From assembly GCA_049518775.1 (NCBI GenBank), contig JBEKRL010000004.1, positions 1 to 64,000 on the forward strand: a DNA stretch of 64,000 nucleotides, given 5' to 3'. The position numbers and the translations under genes were made by a program. This DNA is from Bog-877 sp049518775 (lineage in GTDB: Bacteria > Chloroflexota > Dormibacteria > Aeolococcales > Bog-877). The notes beneath the pieces are model-generated. The model ran no database searches. It was not told the origin of the DNA and saw only the letters and a program-made list of their open reading frames with translations. Positions 8,401 through 17,018 of this stretch are shown here, piece by piece (within the stretch, counting starts at the first letter, position 1; each line of letters begins with the position of its first letter).

Positions 8401-9242
8401 ATCTTCGCAGGAGCCAGATCGGGACCGCCGAGGAGGCGGGCGGCTGCGTCCCGGTCGGTCCCGGACAGCCCCGGCAGCTCGGAGATCGATATCAGCCGGG
8501 CCCCGTTCACACCAGAGCCGAACACCAGGTGGCAGGCATTCAGCGCCGCCAGCTCCTCGGGGCCGGGCGGGCAGACTGCCACCACCCCCCGAACCAGCCC
8601 CCAGCCGCCGGTCAGGCGCAGGCCGAGACCGGCCAGCTTGCGGCCCTCGACGGACAGGTCGCTGAAGCCCGGGCACCAGGCACCGTCCACCTGTCCCTGG
8701 CTCAACCGCACCCTGGAAGGGCGAAGCCGCTCTTCGAGGAAAGCGCGCAGCGAGTGGGTGAGACGGTCCAGTGGCCGAGGGCAGGGTTGAGGCATTCGGG
8801 CGACTGCCAGGAACCCGAGCCAGTTCTCGCCGCCGGGGCCGACCGTGCCGGCGATCGGACTGGTCCGGACTTCTCCGATCTCGCGGATCCGCCGAATCTG
8901 GGCCACCAGCTCGGGCTTGCGAGTGAGGCTGCTGCCCAGGGTGACCCCCGGGCGGCTCACCAAAAGCAGAAGGGAGATCTCCCCGGCCGCCGCGGTGAGG
9001 CCCGCCCGGGGCTGGGCTTGGACCACCGGGTCCTCCTCGTGGGCGAGCCCCACCACCTGGACCGGCCAGATGGGCGGCTCGGCATTGACCGGGCTCAACT
9101 GGGGCCGAAGGCGCCGGGTCGGAGGGAGCCTCGGGGCCGGCCAGGCCAGCGACCCACCCTCGCCAGCAGCCCGTTCAAGTCCCGAGTCCCCCGCCTGCGA
9201 TCGGCGACTTGCCTGGGCTGGTCGCACCGGGCCCGCGACCAC
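8397..9242 (-). CDS. Lipoate/biotin protein ligase-like protein (BPL_LplA_LipB fold)
   Basis: The catalytic core resembles lipoate-protein ligases or octanoyltransferases. SRPGVTLGSS corresponds to the RW.P..SLG strand, RTSPIAGTVGPGG to the RRxxGG loop, and VEGRKLAGLGLR to the lysine-containing GRKIAG motif. The loop glycines and RR pair are only partly kept, so activity is uncertain. The first ~60 residues are Pro/Arg-rich and may not be translated; GTG at 9056 is an alternative start. It overlaps def by 4 bases, so the two are probably translationally coupled. Confidence 0.6.
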   Translation of the reverse strand: MVAGPVRPAQASRRSQAGDSGLERAAGEGGSLAWPAPRLPPTRRLRPQLSPVNAEPPIWPVQVVGLAHEEDPVVQAQPRAGLTAAAGEISLLLLVSRPGVTLGSSLTRKPELVAQIRRIREIGEVRTSPIAGTVGPGGENWLGFLAVARMPQPCPRPLDRLTHSLRAFLEERLRPSRVRLSQGQVDGAWCPGFSDLSVEGRKLAGLGLRLTGGWGLVRGVVAVCPPGPEELAALNACHLVFGSGVNGARLISISELPGLSGTDRDAAARLLGGPDLAPAKM

Positions 9243-9846
9243 TCGCTGCCCGTCATCCGGCGTCCCGCCACCAGTCGGATGCTCGACCGGTCGGCCACGT
9301 GACGTGAGCGCTGGAGCCAGCCGGAGGTCCGGCAGGCTCCGAGGACCCCCCAGGGGACGCTGGGGACATCTGCGGCGAGGTCCGAGACCGGCTCATCGGA
9401 GCTAGGGCACCGAGGCACCCGTTCGCCTCAGGCACTGACCGGACGGGCTGGGACATGGCTTGAGGATATCCGCTGGGGTCGGAGCGGTGCCCCGAGGGAC
9501 ACCATCAACCGCTCGCCCGGCTCGACCAGTTCTCGAAGTGGGACCTCGTCTGCGCGACCCCTCGGGGCGCCGTCCATCGCGCCGGTGGGGAGGAGGCTGG
9601 TCACCGCATTGCGGGCTGTGGCTACGGTCCCCCTGGCCGGGGGCCTCGGTGAAGCGCGACTCCCTCCAGCCCCGGCTCCATTGAGACCCCATGCTCGGGC
9701 CGGGCGGCGGCGGGCACAGGTTCGGGAGCGGCTCGGTGCGGCTCGGTGCGGCTCGCAACGCTGCCGCACCGGGTTTGCTCTGAGCTCCGCCTGTCGGACG
9801 CGCCCGGTGGGGGCTCCGCAAGTACCTCTGCCTCGGTCAAATTCAA
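9243..9846. other. Intergenic stretch with a small tandem repeat
   Basis: No frame here resembles a protein. At 9731-9755 a 10-base unit (gctcggtgcg) is repeated about 2.5 times. The stretch separates the minus-strand ligase gene from the plus-strand GGDEF gene, so both promoters should lie here, but I could not identify either. Confidence 0.35.
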
Positions 9847-11865
9847 TTGCACAACCGTCACTTCACCGTCGCTTGGCTCGGAGCTGCCCGATGGCAAGAT
9901 CTCGCCATGGCGGCGATGGTGCGGGATCAGGGCGAGGTGGCCGTGTGGCCGGACGCGCAGGAGGTCACGCCGCGCCGGACGGCCAGAAATCGGAGGACCG
10001 ATTCTCCGACCGCGGCCGAGCTCGCCATCCGAGACCTGCTTCGGCCCAATGCCATCCGCCTCATGGTTCAACCTTTCAACCGCCTTTGCGACAAGGCCAT
10101 TCTGGGTTATGAGATCCGCTGGCGAATCCCCCGGTTGGACGTCCTGCCGTCGCGCGAGGAGATCTGGGCCGCGGCCGAGGCTGCCGGCCTGCTGAGCACT
10201 CTGGACGACACCCTGCTCCGGGCCGAGCTGGAGGTGGCCGCTCGGCTGAGCCCCGGGGCGGTGACGTTGGAGCTGCATCCCTGGCGCTGGCATCGGCGGG
10301 GGGTCGTCGGGCTGCTCTCGAGGGAGGTCAAAGCGAGCGGGGTCGACCCCGGTGGGATCGTCTGGCAACTGTTGGAGCAGGAGCACCTTGAGAGCGGCGT
10401 CATCTACGACATGTCCGCCCAGCTCCACGGGCGAGGCTTCAAGGTGGCGCTGGCCGGGCTGGGAGCCGTCCGGTCCCGGCTCTCGGACGCCGGCAAGGTC
10501 GAGCCTGACGTCATCCAGATGGCCCCGATCATGATCGAAGGAGTGGACCAGGACCGGGGTCAGCGTGCCATGGTCTCGGCTCTGGTCGGGTTCGCGCGCC
10601 AGATGGGCGCCTATCTTATTGCGGACGGGATCGCCGAGAAAGCGGAGCTCTCCACCCTCATCGACCTTGGGGTCCAGTTCGGCGATGGGCCCCTCCTCGG
10701 GGCCCCCTTCGACGCTGCTGGCGAGCTCCAGCCGCCCGGGCGGCTGCCGCTGCTCTCGCTTGACTCCCCGCCTCCCGTCGACGGTGACAAGCCGTCCAGT
10801 CAGGGGGCCGTCGCCAACTCCCGCCGCCGGGTCCGGAGCGTCCCCCTCCATTTCCAGCAGCTCGGAGTCGCCGAGGTCCTGACCCAGGCCGGCAGGGCCT
10901 TTCAGGCCGAGCACGATCTCCGCGCGATCGTTGAGCTGGCGGCCGACTATCTGGACCAGCTGGTCCCCTCGGACGGGATCGCCGTATATGAGGCGGACTG
11001 GGACTCGGGTCAGTTCCGGCCGATCCTGGCCCGCTCTTCCAAGGACCCCACCTATGCGGTGGGGGTGATGGCTCACCCCTTCAGGTTCGGCATGGGACTC
11101 ACCGGTTGGGCCTTCGACCAGGGGACGCCTCAGCGAGTCAATGACGCCGAGGCCCATCCGGCCGCAGGCCACCTCCCCGGCACCGCCCCGCAGGACGAGT
11201 CGATGCTGCTGCTGCCGCTCACCTCCGGCGACCACCGGCTGGGGATGCTGGACGTGGTCCGCTTCCGCCGCGACGCCTTCGTCGCCAACGAACTCATCGT
11301 GGGCGGACTGGTTGCCTACATGGCAGCCGCCGCCTGGTACAACGCCCAGCTCTATGTCGAGCAGGTGCAGCACGCCATCACCGATCCCCTCACCGGGTTG
11401 TTCAACACCAGGTGGCTCCAGGACGCCGACGGCCGGGAGTTGGCCATGGCCGAGCGCAACGGTACCGAGATGGCCCTCCTGATGATCGACCTCGATGACT
11501 TCAAGCAGATCAACGACAGCTGCGGCCACGCCGTCGGCGACGATATCCTGCACAGCGTCGGCCGGGTCCTCCAGGGGGCGATCAGGACCGACGATGCCGC
11601 GGTCCGCTGCGGGGGAGACGAGTTCGTCCTGGTCCTCCGGGGTTCCAGCCGGGAGGGGTCTCGGCGGATCGCCCGCGAAGTCCGCAAGGGGCTTGCCGAG
11701 ATCGCGCTTCCGGCTGCGAGCACCCTGCCTGTCGTCACCGCCTCGATAGGGATTGCCTATTTCCCCAGGCACGGTCGCACCATCGGCCAGCTGCTGGGGG
11801 TGGCGGATGGCGCCATGTACAGCGCCAAGCGCAGGGGCAAGGACCGAGTCCTGGCGGCCCGCTAG
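9847..11865 (+). CDS. EAL(degenerate)-GAF-GGDEF signalling protein, probable diguanylate cyclase
   Basis: A 672-aa soluble protein. Residues ~60-295 form an EAL-like domain in which the signature is YEIRWRIP (EIR instead of EAL); other metal-binding acids are not obvious, so it is probably a non-catalytic c-di-GMP or partner-binding domain. Residues ~340-500 are a GAF sensor, and residues ~510-670 are a GGDEF domain with intact CGGDEF (~595). DPLTGLFN and the I-site-distal LLMIDLDDFKQIND are also intact. It should make c-di-GMP in response to a GAF ligand. The TTG at 9847 is the longest start; ATG 9907 is plausible. Confidence 0.85.
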   Translation: MHNRHFTVAWLGAARWQDLAMAAMVRDQGEVAVWPDAQEVTPRRTARNRRTDSPTAAELAIRDLLRPNAIRLMVQPFNRLCDKAILGYEIRWRIPRLDVLPSREEIWAAAEAAGLLSTLDDTLLRAELEVAARLSPGAVTLELHPWRWHRRGVVGLLSREVKASGVDPGGIVWQLLEQEHLESGVIYDMSAQLHGRGFKVALAGLGAVRSRLSDAGKVEPDVIQMAPIMIEGVDQDRGQRAMVSALVGFARQMGAYLIADGIAEKAELSTLIDLGVQFGDGPLLGAPFDAAGELQPPGRLPLLSLDSPPPVDGDKPSSQGAVANSRRRVRSVPLHFQQLGVAEVLTQAGRAFQAEHDLRAIVELAADYLDQLVPSDGIAVYEADWDSGQFRPILARSSKDPTYAVGVMAHPFRFGMGLTGWAFDQGTPQRVNDAEAHPAAGHLPGTAPQDESMLLLPLTSGDHRLGMLDVVRFRRDAFVANELIVGGLVAYMAAAAWYNAQLYVEQVQHAITDPLTGLFNTRWLQDADGRELAMAERNGTEMALLMIDLDDFKQINDSCGHAVGDDILHSVGRVLQGAIRTDDAAVRCGGDEFVLVLRGSSREGSRRIAREVRKGLAEIALPAASTLPVVTASIGIAYFPRHGRTIGQLLGVADGAMYSAKRRGKDRVLAAR

Positions 11866-12090
11866 TCTTCGCTGACGCAGGCTGCCTTCTGACTGGCGCC
11901 GGGTGGAACCCGCGCTGGACCGCGATCTCGGGCACCTTGAGGGGACCTCGTGCCGGAGGCAGCCCGGCCGCGGCTGCGAACTCGGCGCCCGCCACCCAGA
12001 CTGCGGCGGCGGCCGCCAACCCGGCAGAGGTACCGGCGGTCGCTCAGCCGGCGAGGCGTCACCCCATACGGCACCCGCCCGGCTGGGACA

Positions 12091-13575
12091 TCAGCTCTCA
12101 ACCCCCTCGATTTCGACGTCGGCTGGATGTCCGTAGAATTCCGACTTCCCGAATACCTTAGACAGCACCACGACGACGGCAGCCAGCACCAGCGTGACCA
12201 CGAAGGTCAAGATGGTCTGGGCCGTCAGCCCGTGCAAGGTCTCCACCCCAATCCAGATGAGGACCAGTGCCCCGCCTACCGGCAGCAGGAGCCCGGTCAC
12301 GAAGGACACGACGCTGGTGAGCACCACGCGCCGAAGCATCCACGCTGCGGTCAGGCCGGTGAGTGCGTAGTACACGACGAACATCAACCCGATGCTGCTG
12401 ACGAGGTTGGTAAGCACAGTGCCGATGGTTCCCGTCGAGGACCACAGCGAGAACAGGAACATGGCAAACGAAGGAACTGACAGGATGATCATGGCTAGCC
12501 ACGGAGTCTTCGTCCGGTTGTTCACGGCGGCGAATACCTTGGGCAGAACGCCATCGCGTCCCATGGAGAATGCGACCCGGCCGAAGGTGATTATCGTGGT
12601 CTGAATCCCGCCTATGAAACTTGAGCAGATCGCCAACGCCAGAATGTCGCCCCAGGGGTGGCCGGCAAGATGGGTTCCGACATCGGCGAGCCAGGTGCCG
12701 GAGTTGGCCCCCATCTGCTTCGGGGAGACCAGGGTCAGGTAGAACATCGAGAGAACGACGGAAGCGAGAAGGACGCCAACCAGGGCCCAGATCCCAGCCA
12801 GACCGGGGTTCCGGAACCGGTGAGTGGTCTCCTCGTTCACCACGACAGCCGTCTCCCAGCCGGAGTACCAGAACACCGTGATCAGCAGCCCGGAGAGAAG
12901 ACCGCCTGTCCCCCCAGCGCCCGCGATGGTGAACCATTGTGGGCTGGGAGCCTTGGCGCCGACGGCGTGGGTGGTGAGCCCGTGAACCATGGCCCAAACA
13001 CCGAACAGGGTGAAGACCGCCAGCTCACAGCTGGTGAGGACCCACTGGAAGCGCGCTGAAATCCTGATCCCGCTCACCACCAGAACAGTGATGGCAAGCA
13101 AGAACACGGTCCCCGTGATCATGACGATGAAGTGGTTGGAGGCGTACTTTGGGGAGAAGAGTGTGAGCAGCGTCGTCGAGGCCGGAATGATCGAGAAGGC
13201 GTTGGAGACGACGAAGGCGAGGATGATCAAAATCCCCACAAACGCCCCGAGATACGGGCTGATGATCCGACCGATCCAGGCGTAGGAGATCCCGACGTCC
13301 GGCCGCCACCGGTTCAGGTAGTAGAAGCCGAAGGCGATCCCGACGAGGGGAAGAAAGCCCACGAACAGGGCGAACAGCGCTCCGTACCCGGAGGCGCCGG
13401 CAAGTGACGCCAGGACCCCGGCCAGGCTGACCCCCGGCGCTGCGCTGGCGAACCCGAGGACGATGCCGGAGGTGGCGCCGATGGCATTCTCCCGAAGAGG
13501 GCGGTGGCGGGGCTGCTGGGCCTGGAACTCACCCCCGGGGCCGACCTCTGCTCCCTTGCTGTCCGAGACGCCCAT
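12091..13575 (-). CDS. APC-superfamily amino acid/amine permease
   Basis: A 494-aa, ~12-helix transporter. TM1 has the APC helix break (IGATSGIVLGFASAAPGVSL, ~residues 31-50). GWETAVVVNEETTHRFRNPG is the conserved loop after TM6, and FGRVAFSMGRDGVLPKVFA is the TM8 motif. It probably imports an amino acid or amine by proton symport; the substrate is not readable. The ATG at 13575 follows a strong ribosome site (GGGGAGGAAGAA on the minus strand) and a promoter ending near 13613. The longer frame to 13641 starts upstream of transcription. It diverges from the sugar operon at 14058. Confidence 0.88.
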   Translation of the reverse strand: MGVSDSKGAEVGPGGEFQAQQPRHRPLRENAIGATSGIVLGFASAAPGVSLAGVLASLAGASGYGALFALFVGFLPLVGIAFGFYYLNRWRPDVGISYAWIGRIISPYLGAFVGILIILAFVVSNAFSIIPASTTLLTLFSPKYASNHFIVMITGTVFLLAITVLVVSGIRISARFQWVLTSCELAVFTLFGVWAMVHGLTTHAVGAKAPSPQWFTIAGAGGTGGLLSGLLITVFWYSGWETAVVVNEETTHRFRNPGLAGIWALVGVLLASVVLSMFYLTLVSPKQMGANSGTWLADVGTHLAGHPWGDILALAICSSFIGGIQTTIITFGRVAFSMGRDGVLPKVFAAVNNRTKTPWLAMIILSVPSFAMFLFSLWSSTGTIGTVLTNLVSSIGLMFVVYYALTGLTAAWMLRRVVLTSVVSFVTGLLLPVGGALVLIWIGVETLHGLTAQTILTFVVTLVLAAVVVVLSKVFGKSEFYGHPADVEIEGVES

Positions 13576-13612
13576 GCTTCTTCCTCCCCGAGCGGTCGGC
13601 GAAATGGGAGCC

Positions 13613-13641
13613 ATCATAGCCCCGGATGTCTGGGCAGTCAA
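13613..13641 (-). promoter_or_regulatory. Strong sigma-70-type promoter for the APC permease
   Basis: On the minus strand TTGACT (13641-13636) and TATGAT (13618-13613) are spaced by exactly 17 bases. Transcription would start near 13606, about 30 bases before the permease ATG. Confidence 0.75.
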
Positions 13642-13651
13642 TAGACATCAG

Positions 13652-13681
13652 TTGACAGACAACAGCCTCTCTGAGTAGAGT
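13652..13681 (+). promoter_or_regulatory. Possible divergent promoter toward the 14058 operon
   Basis: TTGACA (13652-13657) and TAGAGT (13676-13681) are spaced by 18 bases. The two opposing -35 boxes form an inverted repeat, GTCAA (13637-13641) and TTGAC (13652-13656). One bound regulator could control both directions. The leader to the first plus-strand gene would be ~370 bases long. Confidence 0.4.
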
Positions 13682-14057
13682 CCCCCCCATGCCGTCGTCG
13701 TGGGTCAGGTCTGACTTCGGCTGGAACTGGAGAGCGGCGGGCGTCCGAGAGTCGGCCGGCGCGGGCCAAGGAGCCGCGCCGCCGCCCACGGGCGGTGCTG
13801 CCGCCGCACTCGACCGGTTGCGGAGACCGAGAGCCGAGGGACAGGGGCCACCACCTGCCGTGGCCTCTTGAGTCAGCGCGGCGCTGGGTGTCCCAGGCCG
13901 GTACGCCCGTCGCGGCGAGAAGAGCCGGGGTGCAGAACTGGGGCCGGACCGCGGCCCGGCCACGCCGGCCGCCCTGGGCCCGAGCCCAGGTGCCCCGACG
14001 GTACCGTCAAGACGCTCTCGTGATTTGGCAGTGCGACATAGACTGGAGGCATAGGAC
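13682..14057. other. Long leader or intergenic stretch, no gene supported
   Basis: A short plus-strand frame (13689-13871) is Pro/Ala-rich and unrecognised. No conserved RNA structure is evident by eye. The stretch ends with GACTGGAGGCATAGGAC just before the 14058 ATG, which supplies a ribosome site (TGGAGG). Confidence 0.35.
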
Positions 14058-15107
14058 ATGGCCGCCGAAGATCAAGACCCCATGGCAGAGAACCGCCCCG
14101 GCGATGTAGCTGGTCACGCCCCTCAACTGGTCTTCGGGCGCGGGATCCTGGCGCCGGCGATCGCGGATCTGCCGCGGCCGTATGCCTTGCTGGCCCAGCC
14201 GGAGCCGCTGGAGTTCGTTCCTCCCGAGGTCAGGGGTGAGGCGGCCTACGTCGGGTTGGTGACGTCGCTGGAGGAGGAGGTCCTCGAGCGCTGGGACCGC
14301 CTGGTCCCGCCTGTGGCTGCGGTGCTCGGGTTGGGGGGAGGCACGGCGATGGACTCGGCCAAGTACGTGGCGTGGCGCCGAGGCCTGGCACTGTTCGAGG
14401 CCCCGTCGGCGGTGAGCGTGGACGCCTCCGTCACCAACACCGTGGCCGTCCGCAGCGGCGGGCGGGTCGAGTACCGGGGCTTCGTCACCGCCGACCGCGT
14501 ATTCGTGGACTTCGGCCTCGTCCAGACTGCTCCCGTCCAGATGAACCGTGCCGGGGTGGGGGACCTGCTCTCGATCCACACAGCGCTCTGGGACTGGCGC
14601 CTGGCTGATGAGCGCGGCCGGTCGCGGCTGGTTCCGGCCTTCGCCGAGCGGGCCGAGACGATCCTTGATCGGGTGGAGTCGCTCAGCGGAGAGATCCGGG
14701 ATGTTTCCGACCGGGCCGTGGAAGCCATCGTGCGGGCCTACCTTGAGGTCAACGACATGGTGGCCGAACTCGGCCACGCCCAGGTCGAAGAGGGTTCCGA
14801 GCACTACTTCGTCTATTGCCTCGAGCGGGTGACTGGCCGTTCCTTCGTGCATGGCGAGGTTGTGTCGTTGGGAACCGTACTGATGGGGTTCCTGCAAGGC
14901 GGTCGCACCGACCGCCCGCTCAAGATCGCTGAGCGTGCCGGGGTGCGCTGGCGGGCCACCGAGCTCGGGATCTCACGCGAGGAGTTGATCGAGACGCTGC
15001 GACGCCTGCCCTCCTTCGTGCGTGAGTCCTCACTCTCCTACTCGGTCATCAACGAGGTCTCGTTCGACGAAGCATCGATAAATCACCTGGTGGAACTCGC
15101 ATCGTGA
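14058..15107 (+). CDS. Iron-containing alcohol dehydrogenase / glycerol-1-phosphate dehydrogenase-like (AraM type)
   Basis: A 349-aa NAD(P)-dependent dehydrogenase of the DHQS-like/Fe-ADH superfamily. The nucleotide loop is VLGLGGGTAMDSAK (~residue 94). Candidate metal ligands are Asp in AGVGDLLS (~170) and histidines in ELGHAQVEEGSEH (~240) and FVHGEVVSLG (~262). It resembles sn-glycerol-1-phosphate dehydrogenases more than dehydroquinate synthases, but the operon (aminotransferase, GH4, ROK kinase) suggests oxidation or reduction of a sugar or polyol phosphate, not lipid synthesis. It is first in the operon and overlaps the regulator start by 4 bases. Confidence 0.72.
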   Translation: MAAEDQDPMAENRPGDVAGHAPQLVFGRGILAPAIADLPRPYALLAQPEPLEFVPPEVRGEAAYVGLVTSLEEEVLERWDRLVPPVAAVLGLGGGTAMDSAKYVAWRRGLALFEAPSAVSVDASVTNTVAVRSGGRVEYRGFVTADRVFVDFGLVQTAPVQMNRAGVGDLLSIHTALWDWRLADERGRSRLVPAFAERAETILDRVESLSGEIRDVSDRAVEAIVRAYLEVNDMVAELGHAQVEEGSEHYFVYCLERVTGRSFVHGEVVSLGTVLMGFLQGGRTDRPLKIAERAGVRWRATELGISREELIETLRRLPSFVRESSLSYSVINEVSFDEASINHLVELAS

Positions 15108-15895
15108 CTTCACCGCGGGGTGCGCTCCGGATCGTTCCCGATCCCATCGATCAGTTGCAGCCGGTGGTCAGTGACCCGCGGTCTCTGTCAGTCCAGATCG
15201 CTGAACGAATCCGTCAACTCATCTCCGACGGGGCCCTCGGCCCCGGCGAGCGGCTGCCCACTGAGGCGGGATTCGCGTCCCGGTTCAGGGTGGGAAGGAC
15301 GACCGTCCGCGAGGCGCTGAAACTCCTCGAGAACGACGGGCTCATCCAGGTGAGGAGGGGGCGGGGCCGATTTGTTTCCGCAACGCCCTTGGTCCGACGT
15401 CCGCTCACCCGGCTGGAGGGAGTGACGGAGATGATGGAGGCGTGCGGGTACGACGTCACCAACCGCGTCGTGTCCGTCACCGTGGAACGGCCGACGCCGG
15501 AGGAGCGGGAGGTTCTTCAGCTTCCCGATGGCGCCGACGTGATTCGTCTGGAACGCATCCGCCTGCATCGCGGGGAGCCCTACATTCTCTCTCTCGACGT
15601 CATCCCGCGCTCCCACTTCGCCGAGGATATTGGCGCACTCGACTGGAGCGGGTCGCTCCTGGCTCTGCTTGAGGCTCGTGGCGCGATGCCCGCCTTTGCC
15701 GTGGCGCGGGTCTCTGCCGTGCAGTTGCCGCGGGCTCTCCTGCGTCGGCACAAACTGGCCAGCGGCGTCCCGTGGCTGCTGATGATTCAGACCAACACCA
15801 CCGAGGAAGGGGTGCCCGTGATCTACTCTCACGACTATCACCGAGGCGACTGTTTCACGTTCGACGTCCTGCGCCGGGTGGAGAGGCGGCCATGA
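15104..15895 (+). CDS. GntR-family regulator with UTRA ligand domain (HutC/FarR type)
   Basis: A 263-aa regulator. The winged helix at ~residues 20-90 has LPTEAGFASRFRVGRTTVRE, and the UTRA effector domain is at ~105-255. UTRA domains usually bind phosphorylated sugars, amino sugars or small acids, which fits control of the surrounding catabolic genes. GTG 15104 overlaps the upstream stop (GTGA), and its own stop overlaps the next ATG (ATGA). An operon-internal position implies autoregulation. Confidence 0.9.
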   Translation: MTSPRGALRIVPDPIDQLQPVVSDPRSLSVQIAERIRQLISDGALGPGERLPTEAGFASRFRVGRTTVREALKLLENDGLIQVRRGRGRFVSATPLVRRPLTRLEGVTEMMEACGYDVTNRVVSVTVERPTPEEREVLQLPDGADVIRLERIRLHRGEPYILSLDVIPRSHFAEDIGALDWSGSLLALLEARGAMPAFAVARVSAVQLPRALLRRHKLASGVPWLLMIQTNTTEEGVPVIYSHDYHRGDCFTFDVLRRVERRP

Positions 15896-17016
15896 TGGCG
15901 GAGAGCGGGCCCCCAGTGATCCTGGCCGAGGACGCGAGACGATGGCACGCCAAGATTGCAGGCGAGTTGCGGGCGGCATTCGAGGATGTTCTTGAGGTCG
16001 GCAAATTCACCATGGGCCGCCACCTCTCGGCCTTTGAGGGAGAGTTCGCCGCCTACAGTGGGGCGCGCGCCTGCGTCGGCACTTCGAGCGGGACCTCGGC
16101 GCTGCAGCTGGCGCTGCTGGCCCTTGGAGTTGGCCCGGGTGACGAGGTCATCACGGTGCCGAACACCTACGTTGCGACCGCGTTCGCCGTGACCTATGTG
16201 GGGGCGGTGCCGGTGTTCGTCGACGTCGACCCCATCACGTACAATCTCGACCCGCAGAGGATTGCGGAGGTCCGCACCGATCGCACCCGGGCGGTGTTGC
16301 CCGTGCACATGTACGGACAGGCCGCTGATGTCGACGCTATCCGCCACGTCGCCCCCGACCTGCCTATCCTGGAGGACGCAGCTCACGCCCATGGGGCGAC
16401 GCTGGGGGAGCGGAGGGCTGGCAGTCTCGGGGATCTGGCTGCATTCTCGTTCTATCCGACCAAGGTCCTGGGCGCGCTCGGAGATGGCGGAGCCATCACC
16501 ACCTCACGTGAGGATCTTGAGCAGCGAGCGCGCCAGCTCCGCTACATGGGACAGCGGGCGATCAAGCATGACCATGAGGCGCTCGGCTACCAGGAGCGGC
16601 TGGATGAAATGCAGGCGGCTTTCCTTCAGGTGAAGCTTCGTCAACTTGAGGACCAGATCGCCGGTCGCCGCCGGGTGGCGGCCGCCTACCGAGAGCTACT
16701 TGCGGGAACGCCGCTCACCCTGCCCGCACATGATGTGAGCGGTCGGCACGTGTACTACATGTTCACCGTGCTTGCCCCCTCCCGGGACGCCTTGGCACGA
16801 CATCTGCTCGACCGCGGCATCACGACGCAGGTGATCTACCCGAGGCTGGTTCCTGAGCAGAAGGCTTACCGTGACTTGCCCTGGCGCGCCGGCGAGCTGC
16901 CGGTGGCGAAGAACCTTCCCTCTCGAATCCTCTGCTTGCCCATGTTCGCGGAGCTTTCAACGGCCGAGATCGAGCGGGTCGCAGAGGCAATCCGGGAATT
17001 CTACGGACCTAGCTGA
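15892..17016 (+). CDS. DegT/DnrJ/EryC1-family sugar aminotransferase
   Basis: A 374-aa PLP enzyme of the VI aminotransferase family. Motifs are GTSSGTSALQLALLALGVGP (cofactor phosphate loop), ILEDAAHAHGA (Asp/His contacting PLP) and the Schiff-base lysine in SFYPTKVLGALGDGGAI (~residue 187). Family members add an amino group to keto sugars or keto cyclitols using glutamate or glutamine; they can also run in reverse. Within this operon it may interconvert a 3-keto sugar and an amino sugar. ATG 15892 overlaps the previous stop by 4 bases. Confidence 0.88.
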   Translation: MMAESGPPVILAEDARRWHAKIAGELRAAFEDVLEVGKFTMGRHLSAFEGEFAAYSGARACVGTSSGTSALQLALLALGVGPGDEVITVPNTYVATAFAVTYVGAVPVFVDVDPITYNLDPQRIAEVRTDRTRAVLPVHMYGQAADVDAIRHVAPDLPILEDAAHAHGATLGERRAGSLGDLAAFSFYPTKVLGALGDGGAITTSREDLEQRARQLRYMGQRAIKHDHEALGYQERLDEMQAAFLQVKLRQLEDQIAGRRRVAAAYRELLAGTPLTLPAHDVSGRHVYYMFTVLAPSRDALARHLLDRGITTQVIYPRLVPEQKAYRDLPWRAGELPVAKNLPSRILCLPMFAELSTAEIERVAEAIREFYGPS

Positions 17017-17018
17017 CG

